Source: Desulfobulbaceae bacterium (lineage in GTDB: Bacteria; Desulfobacterota; Desulfobulbia; Desulfobulbales; Desulfurivibrionaceae). From it: a stretch of 64,000 nucleotides of DNA. The notes beneath the pieces are model-generated. The model was not told where the DNA came from and made no database searches. It saw only the letters and a program-made list of their open reading frames with translations. The number at the start of each line of letters is the position of its first letter. The first letter of the stretch is position 1. The DNA is taken from NCBI GenBank assembly GCA_004332195.1, contig SJBG01000003.1:108840-172839 (forward strand), given 5' to 3'. A program made the translations under genes and the position numbers. Positions 1 through 7,644 of the stretch are shown in pieces.

Positions 1-341
1 CTGACGGCCCCAAACAATCCGGCGGTGGCCAAGGCGTCGTCTTTTTTAATTCCCGGTAGTCGAGCGAGGGTCTGAGAACCAAAAAAAACAATTCCCATGC
101 CGATAATTACACAAGCAAGAGCCGGAAGTACCATTAACACCAACTCTGCCTCCCGGATGGCAAGGCCCGCGCTCAGGCCAATCTTCATCAAGAGCATAAA
201 CACACAGAATTGATAAATCGAATCTGGAACTCGGAATTTGCTTCCCGCGGCAGCCAGCGCCGCCCCGGCAAACAAGAAACCCAAGACCGGCGAGGTTAAC
301 TGCCTGATAACCCTCTCTAAAAGTTCAAGTAAAAACTCCAT
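1..341 (-). CDS. sbtA: SbtA-type sodium-dependent bicarbonate transporter, 5' part only
   Basis: Integral inner-membrane protein that in cyanobacteria imports bicarbonate with sodium. The first ~113 residues are present; the rest lies beyond the window edge. The reading frame gives hydrophobic helices and the segments PVLGFLFAGAALAAAG, FMLLMKIGLSAGLAIRE and DALATAGLFGAV, which match the N-terminal half of cyanobacterial SbtA (FMLLTKIGL..GMAIR and DALAT.GLFGAVS). The start ATG is at 339-341 and has a strong AGGAGG ribosome site seven bases upstream on the minus strand. No partner PII-like SbtB gene is visible in the part of the locus shown. The family assignment is by remembered motif similarity; in a non-photosynthetic anaerobe the role would be bicarbonate supply for carboxylation, which is inference. 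Confidence 0.82.
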   Translation of the reverse strand, partial: MEFLLELLERVIRQLTSPVLGFLFAGAALAAAGSKFRVPDSIYQFCVFMLLMKIGLSAGLAIREAELVLMVLPALACVIIGMGIVFFGSQTLARLPGIKKDDALATAGLFGAV

Positions 342-715
342 CTGATCCTCCTTTTTCTATCGTTTTTGTTTTGATTCTACGCCTATTATCGCCCGACAAC
401 TATGGCGCCCGGTAATTGATCGATGTGAACCTTACTAAGCACGGTAAAGCAGTTCAAGTGATTTTCTGAACTTTGTTGGAAGCAAACAAGCCGTCCTAAG
501 TTTAGCGATGATTTTATCTGGATTTTTGGGTTTGTTTTTGGGTTTGTTTTTGAGTAGGATAACGGACTTATGCAACCTAAAAACAAACCCAAAAACATTG
601 TCTGGCTCGGCCTGATTGGAATATCCGTTAACAATACCGCGATGTTCAGGCGCAAACGAGCGTTTTTGTTCGAACGTGAGTCGTGCTGAAAAATAAAAAG
701 CGGAAGGAGAAAAAT
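342..715. other. Intergenic region between divergent sbtA and rdgB
   Basis: 374 bases without a convincing gene. It must hold the promoters of the two divergent genes, but no clear -35/-10 pair was found. The only structure is a tandem 12-mer and an inverted repeat near 522-596. An 89-codon minus-strand frame crosses it but is a product of the T-rich repeat. Confidence 0.5.
534..596. repeat. Perfect 18-bp inverted repeat with 27-bp spacer, overlapping a tandem 12-mer
   Basis: The arm 534-551 (GTTTTTGGGTTTGTTTTT) is exactly reverse-complementary to 579-596. The left arm lies in a direct repeat of TTTTTGGGTTTG (two units plus a partial one). The transcript could fold into an 18-bp A/U-rich stem. 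There is no following T-run, so a canonical intrinsic terminator is not supported. It lies between two divergent start codons, so it may sit in a leader or promoter region. Confidence 0.6.
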
Positions 716-1417
716 ATGCGACAGGTTATCGTCTTAGCCACCCGCAATCAGGGGAAGGTCAAGGAGCTGCAAGAAATGCTGGCGGATTTTCCGGTAGATA
801 TTCGTTCGCTGACCGATTTCGGACCACTGCCCGAAGTGATGGAGGACGGACTAACCTTTGATGACAATGCCTATAAAAAGGCCCTTTTCACCGCCAAAGC
901 CCTGGGGCTGCCAGCCTTGGCCGATGATTCCGGGCTGATGGTGGAAACCCTGGGTGGCGCTCCGGGGGTTCATTCGGCCCGTTATGCCGCGGATGCGGGG
1001 GTTGGGGAAGTGGGCGATGATAGCGCCAATATCGCTAGACTGCTTAAAGAAATGACGGGCGAAAGTAATCGCCGGGCCGCCTTTGTCTGTGTCTTGTCTT
1101 TGGCCGTGCCCTCTGGCCCGGCCCTGACCTATGAGGGACGCTGCCAAGGGGAGATCACCCATAAACCCAGGGGCAACCAGGGTTTTGGTTACGACCCGGT
1201 GATGTTTTACCCGCCGCTGGGCAAAACTTTTGCCGAGATGGATTCAGTGGAAAAAAACCTGGTCAGTCATCGGGGGGTGGCGATAACCCAACTCCGGGAG
1301 GAGTTTGCCAAAGTTCTCAAATGGTTGGAACAGCGCCTGGTCGAAGACAAAAATCCCAAACCCGACCACCGGGACTTTGCCCATAATGACTGGTCAAAAG
1401 AGGTGATGATTAAATGA
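716..1417 (+). CDS. rdgB: XTP/dITP pyrophosphatase, RdgB/HAM1 family
   Basis: House-cleaning nucleotidase that hydrolyses ITP, dITP and XTP to monophosphates so that deaminated purines are not incorporated. The N-terminus VLATRNQGKVKELQEML is the family's substrate/phosphate-binding signature (T/SxxxxK), followed by LADDSGLMVETLGGAPGVHSARYA and GFGYDPVM, both hallmarks of the family. The start at 716 is chosen because GGAAGGAG lies just upstream; an in-frame ATG at 683 would add eleven lysine-rich residues with no homology. At 234 residues it is about 35 longer than the usual ~200, with a charged C-terminal tail. Its stop overlaps the next ATG (ATGA), so it is translationally coupled to the hisHF gene. 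Confidence 0.93.
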   Translation: MRQVIVLATRNQGKVKELQEMLADFPVDIRSLTDFGPLPEVMEDGLTFDDNAYKKALFTAKALGLPALADDSGLMVETLGGAPGVHSARYAADAGVGEVGDDSANIARLLKEMTGESNRRAAFVCVLSLAVPSGPALTYEGRCQGEITHKPRGNQGFGYDPVMFYPPLGKTFAEMDSVEKNLVSHRGVAITQLREEFAKVLKWLEQRLVEDKNPKPDHRDFAHNDWSKEVMIK

Positions 1418-3162
1418 TCACCCTGCTTGACTACGGGGCGGGCAATGTCCGCAGTATCCGTAACGCTATTTGCAAATCGGGCTTTGAGGTTCGGGAGGTG
1501 ATTAAACCAGCCGATATCCTCCGGGCCGAAAAACTAATTTTTCCCGGGGTGGGCAACTTTGGCCGTGCGATGGCAAACTTGCGTCGTCTGGGTTTTCTCG
1601 AACCACTACGGGAATACCTGGCGGCCAACCGCCCCTATCTTGGCATTTGCCTGGGACTACAGGCCCTTTTTGAGGGTAGTGAGGAATCACCGGGAGTGGC
1701 GGGGCTGGGTCTGATCAAGGGCCGGATCGAACGCTTCCGGGCGCCGGGGCTGAGTGTGCCCCAGATTGGCTGGAATGGGATTGCCATCCGTAAACCGTCG
1801 ACCCTTTTTGCCGGTTATCAAGGAGAAAAACTTTATTTTGTCCATTCTTACCGGGCTACGGCTACGGCGGCCAACCGCGATTGGGTGTTGGGCGAAACCA
1901 CTTACGGTTCCGATTTTATCAGCGCCGTGCAAAATGGCGCGGTGGTGGCCTGTCAGTTCCATCCGGAAAAAAGCGGCCAGGCCGGGCTGGCGATTATGGG
2001 TAATTTTTTAAGGACCGAGGGGGGTGCGCCGGTGGCCGTCAGACCGAAATTGGCGGTCCCGCCGGTTTCGGTTGCCGCCAGGACGATGAGATTGGGTGCG
2101 TCGGTGATCTCCAGGCCGGAATCGGCAGTTCAGGCCGCCGTTGTCGAACCGGTTGCCTCCGGGCCTCTTGCGATTATTGCGGTTGGCAACGAAACCGGCT
2201 TTCCCCCCGCCCAAACCCGACTGGCCAAGCGCGTCATTGCTTGCCTTGATGTTCGCAGCAACGACCAGGGTGATCTGGTGGTGACCAAGGGCGACCAATA
2301 CGAGGTCCGGGAGCGCGGGGGGGCGGTTCGTAACCTGGGCAAACCGGTGGAACTGGCCGCCCGCTATTTCCGGGAAGGGGCCGATGAGATTGTCTTTCTC
2401 AACATCACCGCCTTTCGCGATTGCCCCTTGGATGATCAACCGATGCTGGAGGTTTTGGAACGGGCCTCAGAGCAGGTCTTTGTGCCCCTGACTATCGGGG
2501 GGGGGATTCGCGAATTTACCGATTCCGCCGGGCGCAGCTATTCGGCCCTTGATGTCGCCGCTCGCTATTTCCGGGCCGGAGCCGATAAAATTTCCATTGG
2601 CAGCGACGCGGTGGCGGCGGTGGAGCATTACCTCATCTCCGGCCGCAAAAAGGACGGCAGCAGCTCCATCGAACAAATCGCTGGTATCTACGGCAATCAG
2701 GCGGTGGTGATTTCCATCGATCCTCGCCGGGTTTATGTCAAAAGCCCGGATGATGTCCGCCACCGGGTAATTCCCACCGCTTTTCCCGGGCCAAGCGGAG
2801 AACAGTACTGCTGGTATCAGTGTACGATCAACGGAGGGCGCGCAGGTCGTGATCTGGATGCCGTCACCTTGGCTCAGGTCGGTGAAGAGCTGGGCGCCGG
2901 AGAAATTCTGCTTAACTGTATAGATCGGGACGGCACCAACGTCGGTTTCGACCTGGAGTTGATCAAAATGGTCAAGGAGGCCGTAACCATTCCGGTGATC
3001 GCCTCCAGTGGCGCTGGATGCCCCGAGCATTTCGCCGAAGTTTTTGCCGTCTCTGGAACTGAAGCCGCCCTGGGCGCCGGCATTTTTCACCGCCGGGAGG
3101 TGGAGATATCCACGGTTAAGAAATATCTCCGCACACACGGAACTGAAATCCGCGACGGATAA
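1414..3162 (+). CDS. hisHF: Fused imidazole glycerol phosphate synthase HisH-HisF (HIS7-type)
   Basis: Histidine biosynthesis: the glutaminase domain releases ammonia, which the cyclase domain uses to convert PRFAR into imidazole glycerol phosphate and AICAR. Residues 1-200 are HisH with the class I glutaminase triad (GICLG Cys79, His183 and Glu185 in QFHPEKSG). Residues ~200-268 are an Ala/Val/Pro-rich linker. Residues ~269-582 are HisF, with the catalytic Asp279 in IACLD and the second Asp in NCIDRDGTN. The cyclase part carries the insertions typical of eukaryotic HIS7 (TNDQGDLVVTKGDQY-like, FLNITAFRDCPL, GEQYCWYQCTINGGRAGRDL, ASSGAGCPEHF). Most bacteria encode HisH and HisF as separate proteins. 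582 residues compares with about 552 for yeast HIS7. No other his gene is adjacent. Confidence 0.93.
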   Translation: MITLLDYGAGNVRSIRNAICKSGFEVREVIKPADILRAEKLIFPGVGNFGRAMANLRRLGFLEPLREYLAANRPYLGICLGLQALFEGSEESPGVAGLGLIKGRIERFRAPGLSVPQIGWNGIAIRKPSTLFAGYQGEKLYFVHSYRATATAANRDWVLGETTYGSDFISAVQNGAVVACQFHPEKSGQAGLAIMGNFLRTEGGAPVAVRPKLAVPPVSVAARTMRLGASVISRPESAVQAAVVEPVASGPLAIIAVGNETGFPPAQTRLAKRVIACLDVRSNDQGDLVVTKGDQYEVRERGGAVRNLGKPVELAARYFREGADEIVFLNITAFRDCPLDDQPMLEVLERASEQVFVPLTIGGGIREFTDSAGRSYSALDVAARYFRAGADKISIGSDAVAAVEHYLISGRKKDGSSSIEQIAGIYGNQAVVISIDPRRVYVKSPDDVRHRVIPTAFPGPSGEQYCWYQCTINGGRAGRDLDAVTLAQVGEELGAGEILLNCIDRDGTNVGFDLELIKMVKEAVTIPVIASSGAGCPEHFAEVFAVSGTEAALGAGIFHRREVEISTVKKYLRTHGTEIRDG

Positions 3163-3168
3163 AGGGCC

Positions 3169-3254
3169 CCGCAGGCATATGGTTGATATTCCGAGGATAA
3201 TTTTTTGAGCATAACGCACAAATCGGGCGAAAGAGCAATTTTTCAAGGTGGGCC
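3169..3254 (+). repeat. Repeat family A, copy 1 (right part only)
   Basis: Seven bases after the hisHF stop begins the conserved right half of family A (CCGCAGGCATATGGTTGATA ... ending AGCAATTTTTCAAGGTGGGCC). The left half with the CTTGAAAAATTAGC terminus is absent. One extra G in the terminal GGTGGGCC and one base change (GCACAAATCGGG for GCAGAAATCGGG) separate it from other copies. Confidence 0.85.
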
Positions 3255-3479
3255 TGCAAGTAGTTACGGTGATCCTTGCAGCGCCCTTTAAAGTGACCGC
3301 CGCCGCGATTTAGAAAAATTTTGACAATTCGGCAATTTTGAGTTAAGAAACCCCGTTGATGGTAAAGATGATTTAGTGGGTATCGATTGACGCGCAGCCC
3401 AGGACGTTTAATCAGGATGTCTAATTCCAGGCGGTCAATATTTAACTCCAGACGATCGATGAAAGGGTGGTGAAAGTTA

Positions 3480-3674
3480 ATGATCGAGGTTGAAGTCAGA
3501 GGTGACGTTGAACACGCTCTCCGGATTCTCAAGAAGAAGCTCCAGCTTGACGGGATGAAGAAGGAGATGAAAAGACGAGAATTTTATGAAAAACCCAGCG
3601 CCAAACGTCGGCGTAAAACGGCGGAATCGCATCGTAAGCAGCGCAAGCTGATGTTCAGAAAGGAGCGGGATTAA
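3480..3674 (+). CDS. rpsU: 30S ribosomal protein S21
   Basis: Small-subunit protein near the anti-Shine-Dalgarno end of 16S rRNA, needed for efficient initiation. The 64-residue product begins MIEVEVRGDVEHALRILKKK, followed by the YEKPSAKRRRKTAESHRK segment that is characteristic of S21, and has a basic C-terminus. The start at 3480 is the conventional S21 start; AGGGTGG lies about nine bases upstream. It is not linked to dnaG/rpoD here, as it is in enterobacteria, but stands between the hisHF gene with its repeat copy and xerD. Confidence 0.93.
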   Translation: MIEVEVRGDVEHALRILKKKLQLDGMKKEMKRREFYEKPSAKRRRKTAESHRKQRKLMFRKERD

Positions 3675-3701
3675 GTTCTCCGTGTTAAGGGCCTGATTGT
3701 C

Positions 3702-4922
3702 GTGTCTGCTTTTCGCTATCCACGCCCCGGCGATCAGGTTCGCGGTAAACGCCCCCGTGATCCGATCTTCAATCTGGTTGCCGGGGCTTTTCCTTTTGTT
3801 ACCCCCTTGCTGGATTTCTTCCTGCAGTATCTGGCCGCTGAACGCCGCCTGGCAACCAACACTCTGGATGCCTACCAGACCGACCTGCTCTCTTTTTTTG
3901 CCTTTCTTGTCCGCAGTTCTTCAAGTTCTGCCCGTAAATCACGGGCTGGACCAGCATCCAAAATCCCCGATATCCCCCAAATTTCCAAAATTCCTGAAGT
4001 CCCCAATGCCCCCAAGGTCTTCAATGTTCCCGGTGTCCACGACGTCCAGAATGTCCACGACGTCCAGAATGTCCACGTGGACACCGGGAACACCTTGGAC
4101 ATTGTGGACACCGGGGACATCGATACCAGCAACATCAGCAACATCAACAATATCAACGACATCGGGCCCGAACATCTGCGGGCCTACCTTGCCGCATCTC
4201 ACCGCGAGGGCATCAGTTCGCGTAGCACTGCCCGTCGAATCTCAACGTTGCGCGCATTTTTCCGTTTTCTTGAAGGCGAGCAATTGCTCAAGCACAACCC
4301 TGCCGCCTTGCTCGATCTGCCCAAGCCCGGTCATGCCCTGCCCAAGGTTTTAAGTGTTGCCGAAGTCGAGCTGCTGCTAACCCCACCAGCCCACCAGGGT
4401 CGCCAGGGCCAACAAGCCCCCCTGGCCCTGCGCAATCATGCGATGCTGCACCTGCTTTACGCCACGGGAATGCGGGTTTCTGAGCTGGTCAAACTGCCGG
4501 TGGCTGCGGTTAACCAGGCCGGTCATTTGCGAATATTAGGCAAAGGAACCAAAGAGCGTCTGGTACCCTTTGGTGAGGCTGCTCGCCAGACCATGGCCCT
4601 CTACATCACGCAGAGCCGCCCCCGGCTGCTCAAGCGGCGACGCAGCGATTTTCTCTTTGTCACCAGCCGGGGCACCGCCATGACCCGTCTACGTTTCTGG
4701 CAGATCGTTCGGGCTTCAGCCCAGAGTTGCGGCATCAAACAAGAGATCAGCCCCCATGTTCTGCGTCACTCCTTTGCCACCCATCTGCTGGAACACGGGG
4801 CCGACCTGCGATCCGTCCAACTCATGCTGGGCCATACCGATATTGCCACCACCCAGATCTACACTCATGTCGATGGCGCCCGCCTCAAAATGGTGCACCG
4901 CAAATTTCATCCCCGTGGTTGA
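3702..4922 (+). CDS. xerD: Tyrosine site-specific recombinase XerD with internal tripeptide array
   Basis: Resolves chromosome dimers at dif with XerC. The C-terminal catalytic domain has the full set: Arg in ATGMRVSEL, HVLRHSFATHLL (HxxR), LGHTDIATTQIYTHV with the nucleophilic Tyr, and a C-terminus VHRKFHPRG that resembles XerD (LHQQHHPR) more than XerC. The N-terminal SAM-like core-binding domain (residues ~35-70 and ~155-200) is split by about 68 residues of tripeptide repeats (KIP, DIP ... NVH, DVQ ... NIN), so the protein is 406 residues instead of about 300. The start is GTG at 3702 with AAGGG eleven bases upstream. A XerC assignment is possible; recombinase function is nearly certain unless the insertion disables DNA binding. 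Confidence 0.9.
   Translation: MSAFRYPRPGDQVRGKRPRDPIFNLVAGAFPFVTPLLDFFLQYLAAERRLATNTLDAYQTDLLSFFAFLVRSSSSSARKSRAGPASKIPDIPQISKIPEVPNAPKVFNVPGVHDVQNVHDVQNVHVDTGNTLDIVDTGDIDTSNISNINNINDIGPEHLRAYLAASHREGISSRSTARRISTLRAFFRFLEGEQLLKHNPAALLDLPKPGHALPKVLSVAEVELLLTPPAHQGRQGQQAPLALRNHAMLHLLYATGMRVSELVKLPVAAVNQAGHLRILGKGTKERLVPFGEAARQTMALYITQSRPRLLKRRRSDFLFVTSRGTAMTRLRFWQIVRASAQSCGIKQEISPHVLRHSFATHLLEHGADLRSVQLMLGHTDIATTQIYTHVDGARLKMVHRKFHPRG
3961..4167 (+). repeat. In-frame 9-bp-period minisatellite inside xerD
   Basis: Twenty-three consecutive 9-mers can be laid out without a gap. Units 1-13 follow NNNTCCNCN (for example ATGTCCACG and ACGTCCAGA alternating). Units 14-18 switch to the reverse-complement type TGGACANNG, and units 19-22 to ACATCANCA. 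At the switch point 4026-4040 and 4077-4091 form a perfect 15-bp inverted repeat (GTTCCCGGTGTCCAC). Each unit encodes three residues with a central Val/Ile, so the frame is preserved. Confidence 0.9.
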
Positions 4923-4971
4923 TTATCAGCGCTTAATTGCAAAATCAAAGGTGAGCCGGTAGAGTGGCGTT

Positions 4972-7644
4972 ATGGACCTGATCACCACCCATATCAACGC
5001 CGATTTCGATGCTTTGGCCTCGATGGTGGCGGCCAAAAAGCTCTACCCCGAGGCCGTGCTGGCCTTTGCCGGGGCCCAGGAAAAAAATCTGCGCGATTTT
5101 TTCAGCCAGTCAGTGGATTTTCTTTATAACTTTCAGCGGCTCAAGAACATTCCTTTCGCCAAAATCAGGCGACTGATTCTGGTGGATAACCGTCAACCCG
5201 CCCGTCTGGGTCCCGTTGTTGCGTGCCTGGATAATCCCGGCCTGGAAATCCATATTTACGATCACCATCCCGCTGCTCCCGGCGATTTACGGGGCAAGGT
5301 TGAGCATATCCGACCATTGGGGGCCACCGTCAGCATCTTGGTCGATCTGCTTAAGTGCCGCAAGCTGGTGATCAGCCCGGAAGAGGCCACCTTGATGGCC
5401 ATGGGGCTTTACGAAGATACCGGCTCTTTTCACTTCGACACCACCACCCCTGAGGACCTGCAAGCCGCCGCCTGGCTGCTGGCCAACGGAGCTAATCTCC
5501 ATGCCGTCACCCAGTTTATCGCGCAAGAACTGACCAGCGCCGAGGTTACCCTGCTGGGCGAACTGATCCGTTCCGCCACCACCTACACCATCCAGGGGGT
5601 GGATATCACCATCGCCAAGCTGGGAATTGACAACTATTTCGACGGCTTTGCCGTGGTGGTCCGCCGCTTCATGGTGATGGAAAACCTTAATAATCTTTTT
5701 GCCCTGGCCCGGATGGGCCCGCGCACCTACCTCATCGCCCGCAGCCGAATTCCCGAGATCAACGCCGGCCAGGTGGCCCAACAATTCGGGGGCGGGGGCC
5801 ACGCCTCGGCCGCCTCGGCCACGATCAAGGAGCTAACCCTATTTGAGGCCGAGGAAAAACTCCTTCAAGTGCTTCATCAGCAGGTCCGGCCCCTGCGCCG
5901 GGCCGGCAAATTGATGAGCGCGCCCGTGATCAGCGCCCGACCCGAAATCAGCATCCGCCAGGCCGATGAACTGCTCAGTCGTTACAATATCACGGTGCTG
6001 CCGCTGGTGGACGAACAGCGGCGGGTTGTCGGCCTGATCTCCCGGCGGGTGACGGGCAAGGCCATTCAGTTGGGTCTTGAAGCCCAACCGGTCAGCGACT
6101 ACATGAGCACCGATTTTGCCACCCTGACCACTATGGCTGACCTGGGCGCGATTCAGGAGTTAATTATCGAGCATCGCCAAAGAATTATCCCGGTGGTGGA
6201 TGAGGGTGAGGGCGAGCTGCTGGGGGTGATCACTCGCACCGATCTTTTGAATCTGCTGGTCAACGACCCTTCCCGTTTGCCGCGCAATCTCCATGACGAA
6301 CAACTGCCTTCCAGCGAACGGCAGCGCAATCTGCAAAACCTGATGGTGGAACGGTTGGGCCGCAGAATTATGGTCCTGCTCCGCATTATCGGCGAGGTGG
6401 CCCAAGCCCGTAATTATCAAGCATTTGTGGTGGGAGGTTTGGTCCGTGACCTGCTTTTGCATGAGAGGAATCTTGATATCGACGTGGTTATCGAGGGTGA
6501 CGGGGTCCTGTTTGCCAAGGATCTGGCCGTCCGCCTCGACGGTCAAGCCCGGATTCATCGCAAATTCAAAACCGCGATGGTCAAATTGCCCGACGGATTC
6601 AAGGTGGATGTGGCCACCGCTCGCCTGGAGTATTACGATTACCCTGCGGCCATGCCCACCATCGAGCTTTCATCCCTTAAGCTCGATCTTTATCGCCGTG
6701 ATTTTACGATCAATGCCATGGCCATCCACCTCAACCCCGAAACCTTTGGCACCCTGGTGGATTTCTTTAACAGTCAAAATGATCTTAAAGACAAAAAAAT
6801 CCAGGTATTGCACAATCTGAGCTTTGTTGAAGACCCCACCCGGATCTTGCGCGCCATCCGTTTCGAGCAGCGGATGGGTTTTGCCATCGGTCTCCATACC
6901 GAACGCTTGCTCAAGAGTGCGGTGCGGATGAATTTCTTTGACCGTTTTTGTGGTTATCGCTTTTTTGAGGAATTAAAGCTGATATTAAGCGAGAGAAACC
7001 CCCTGCCCGCCATTCATCGCCTGGCCGCCCTCGGGCTCCTACCTTTTATCGATCCCCGACTGCGCTTAGAGTCGCGGCTGGCTGAAATTCTCCACGATGC
7101 CCAAGCCGCCCTGGCCTGGTACCGGTTACTTTATCTGGATCGGCCCTGTTATTGCTGGCTGGTATATCTCCTGGCCCTGACCACTAACCTCAAAGCTGAG
7201 GAATTGCAAACCTTTTGCGCCCGTTTTGCATTGCCGGCTCGGATGCAAGAGATGTTGCTTCGAGAAAAAAGAGTGGCTCAGCAAGCGGCCAGGGCCCTGC
7301 GCCGGCATGTCCCGACCAGCAACAGCGGGATTTATCACCTGCTCTCCGGCCTGGGCCCTGAGGGGCTGCTTTACCTGTTGACGATTACCCGAAAAGAGGT
7401 GGCCAAAAAATCGATTTCTTTATACGTCACCGACTTGAGTTTGATTCGGCCTTTGATCAGCGGCCATGATCTTAAAACCGCGGGGTATCAGCCGGGGCCG
7501 CTCTTTCGGAAGATTTTCGACCAGGTGCTTGATGCCCGCTTAGATGGCCTGGTAAAAACCCGGGAGGAGGAGCTGGCTTTGGTCCGCCAACATTTTCCCT
7601 GCATCCGGAATCGCCACGGAACCGTCAGCGGAACCCTCAACTGA
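4972..7644 (+). CDS. DHH phosphoesterase / CBS pair / tRNA nucleotidyltransferase fusion
   Basis: Multidomain protein of the poly(A) polymerase / A-adding tRNA nucleotidyltransferase type known from Geobacter and relatives, which completes the tRNA 3' CCA end. Order: DHH domain (THINADFDALASM at the N-terminus, YDHHPAAP near residue 98), DHHA1 with GGGGHASAAS near 270, two CBS domains around 310-430, then the class II nucleotidyltransferase head VGGLVRDLLLHERNLDIDVV (~485-505) with its DxD metal ligands, RRDFTINAMA, and RNA-binding repeats to residue 890. The DHH part resembles NrnA-type oligonucleotide phosphatases. Start ATG at 4972 lacks a strong ribosome site. Its last eight bases overlap the 3' end of the opposite-strand EF-G-like gene. 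Confidence 0.88.
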   Translation: MDLITTHINADFDALASMVAAKKLYPEAVLAFAGAQEKNLRDFFSQSVDFLYNFQRLKNIPFAKIRRLILVDNRQPARLGPVVACLDNPGLEIHIYDHHPAAPGDLRGKVEHIRPLGATVSILVDLLKCRKLVISPEEATLMAMGLYEDTGSFHFDTTTPEDLQAAAWLLANGANLHAVTQFIAQELTSAEVTLLGELIRSATTYTIQGVDITIAKLGIDNYFDGFAVVVRRFMVMENLNNLFALARMGPRTYLIARSRIPEINAGQVAQQFGGGGHASAASATIKELTLFEAEEKLLQVLHQQVRPLRRAGKLMSAPVISARPEISIRQADELLSRYNITVLPLVDEQRRVVGLISRRVTGKAIQLGLEAQPVSDYMSTDFATLTTMADLGAIQELIIEHRQRIIPVVDEGEGELLGVITRTDLLNLLVNDPSRLPRNLHDEQLPSSERQRNLQNLMVERLGRRIMVLLRIIGEVAQARNYQAFVVGGLVRDLLLHERNLDIDVVIEGDGVLFAKDLAVRLDGQARIHRKFKTAMVKLPDGFKVDVATARLEYYDYPAAMPTIELSSLKLDLYRRDFTINAMAIHLNPETFGTLVDFFNSQNDLKDKKIQVLHNLSFVEDPTRILRAIRFEQRMGFAIGLHTERLLKSAVRMNFFDRFCGYRFFEELKLILSERNPLPAIHRLAALGLLPFIDPRLRLESRLAEILHDAQAALAWYRLLYLDRPCYCWLVYLLALTTNLKAEELQTFCARFALPARMQEMLLREKRVAQQAARALRRHVPTSNSGIYHLLSGLGPEGLLYLLTITRKEVAKKSISLYVTDLSLIRPLISGHDLKTAGYQPGPLFRKIFDQVLDARLDGLVKTREEELALVRQHFPCIRNRHGTVSGTLN

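Noticed and set aside
386-655. 89-codon minus-strand frame in the sbtA-rdgB gap
   Set aside because: Its sequence is dominated by the T-rich tandem repeat (KTNPKTNPK), has no ribosome site and no recognisable domain.
3961-4167. CRISPR array
   Set aside because: Units are 9 bases without spacers and are translated in frame in xerD; no cas genes in the window.
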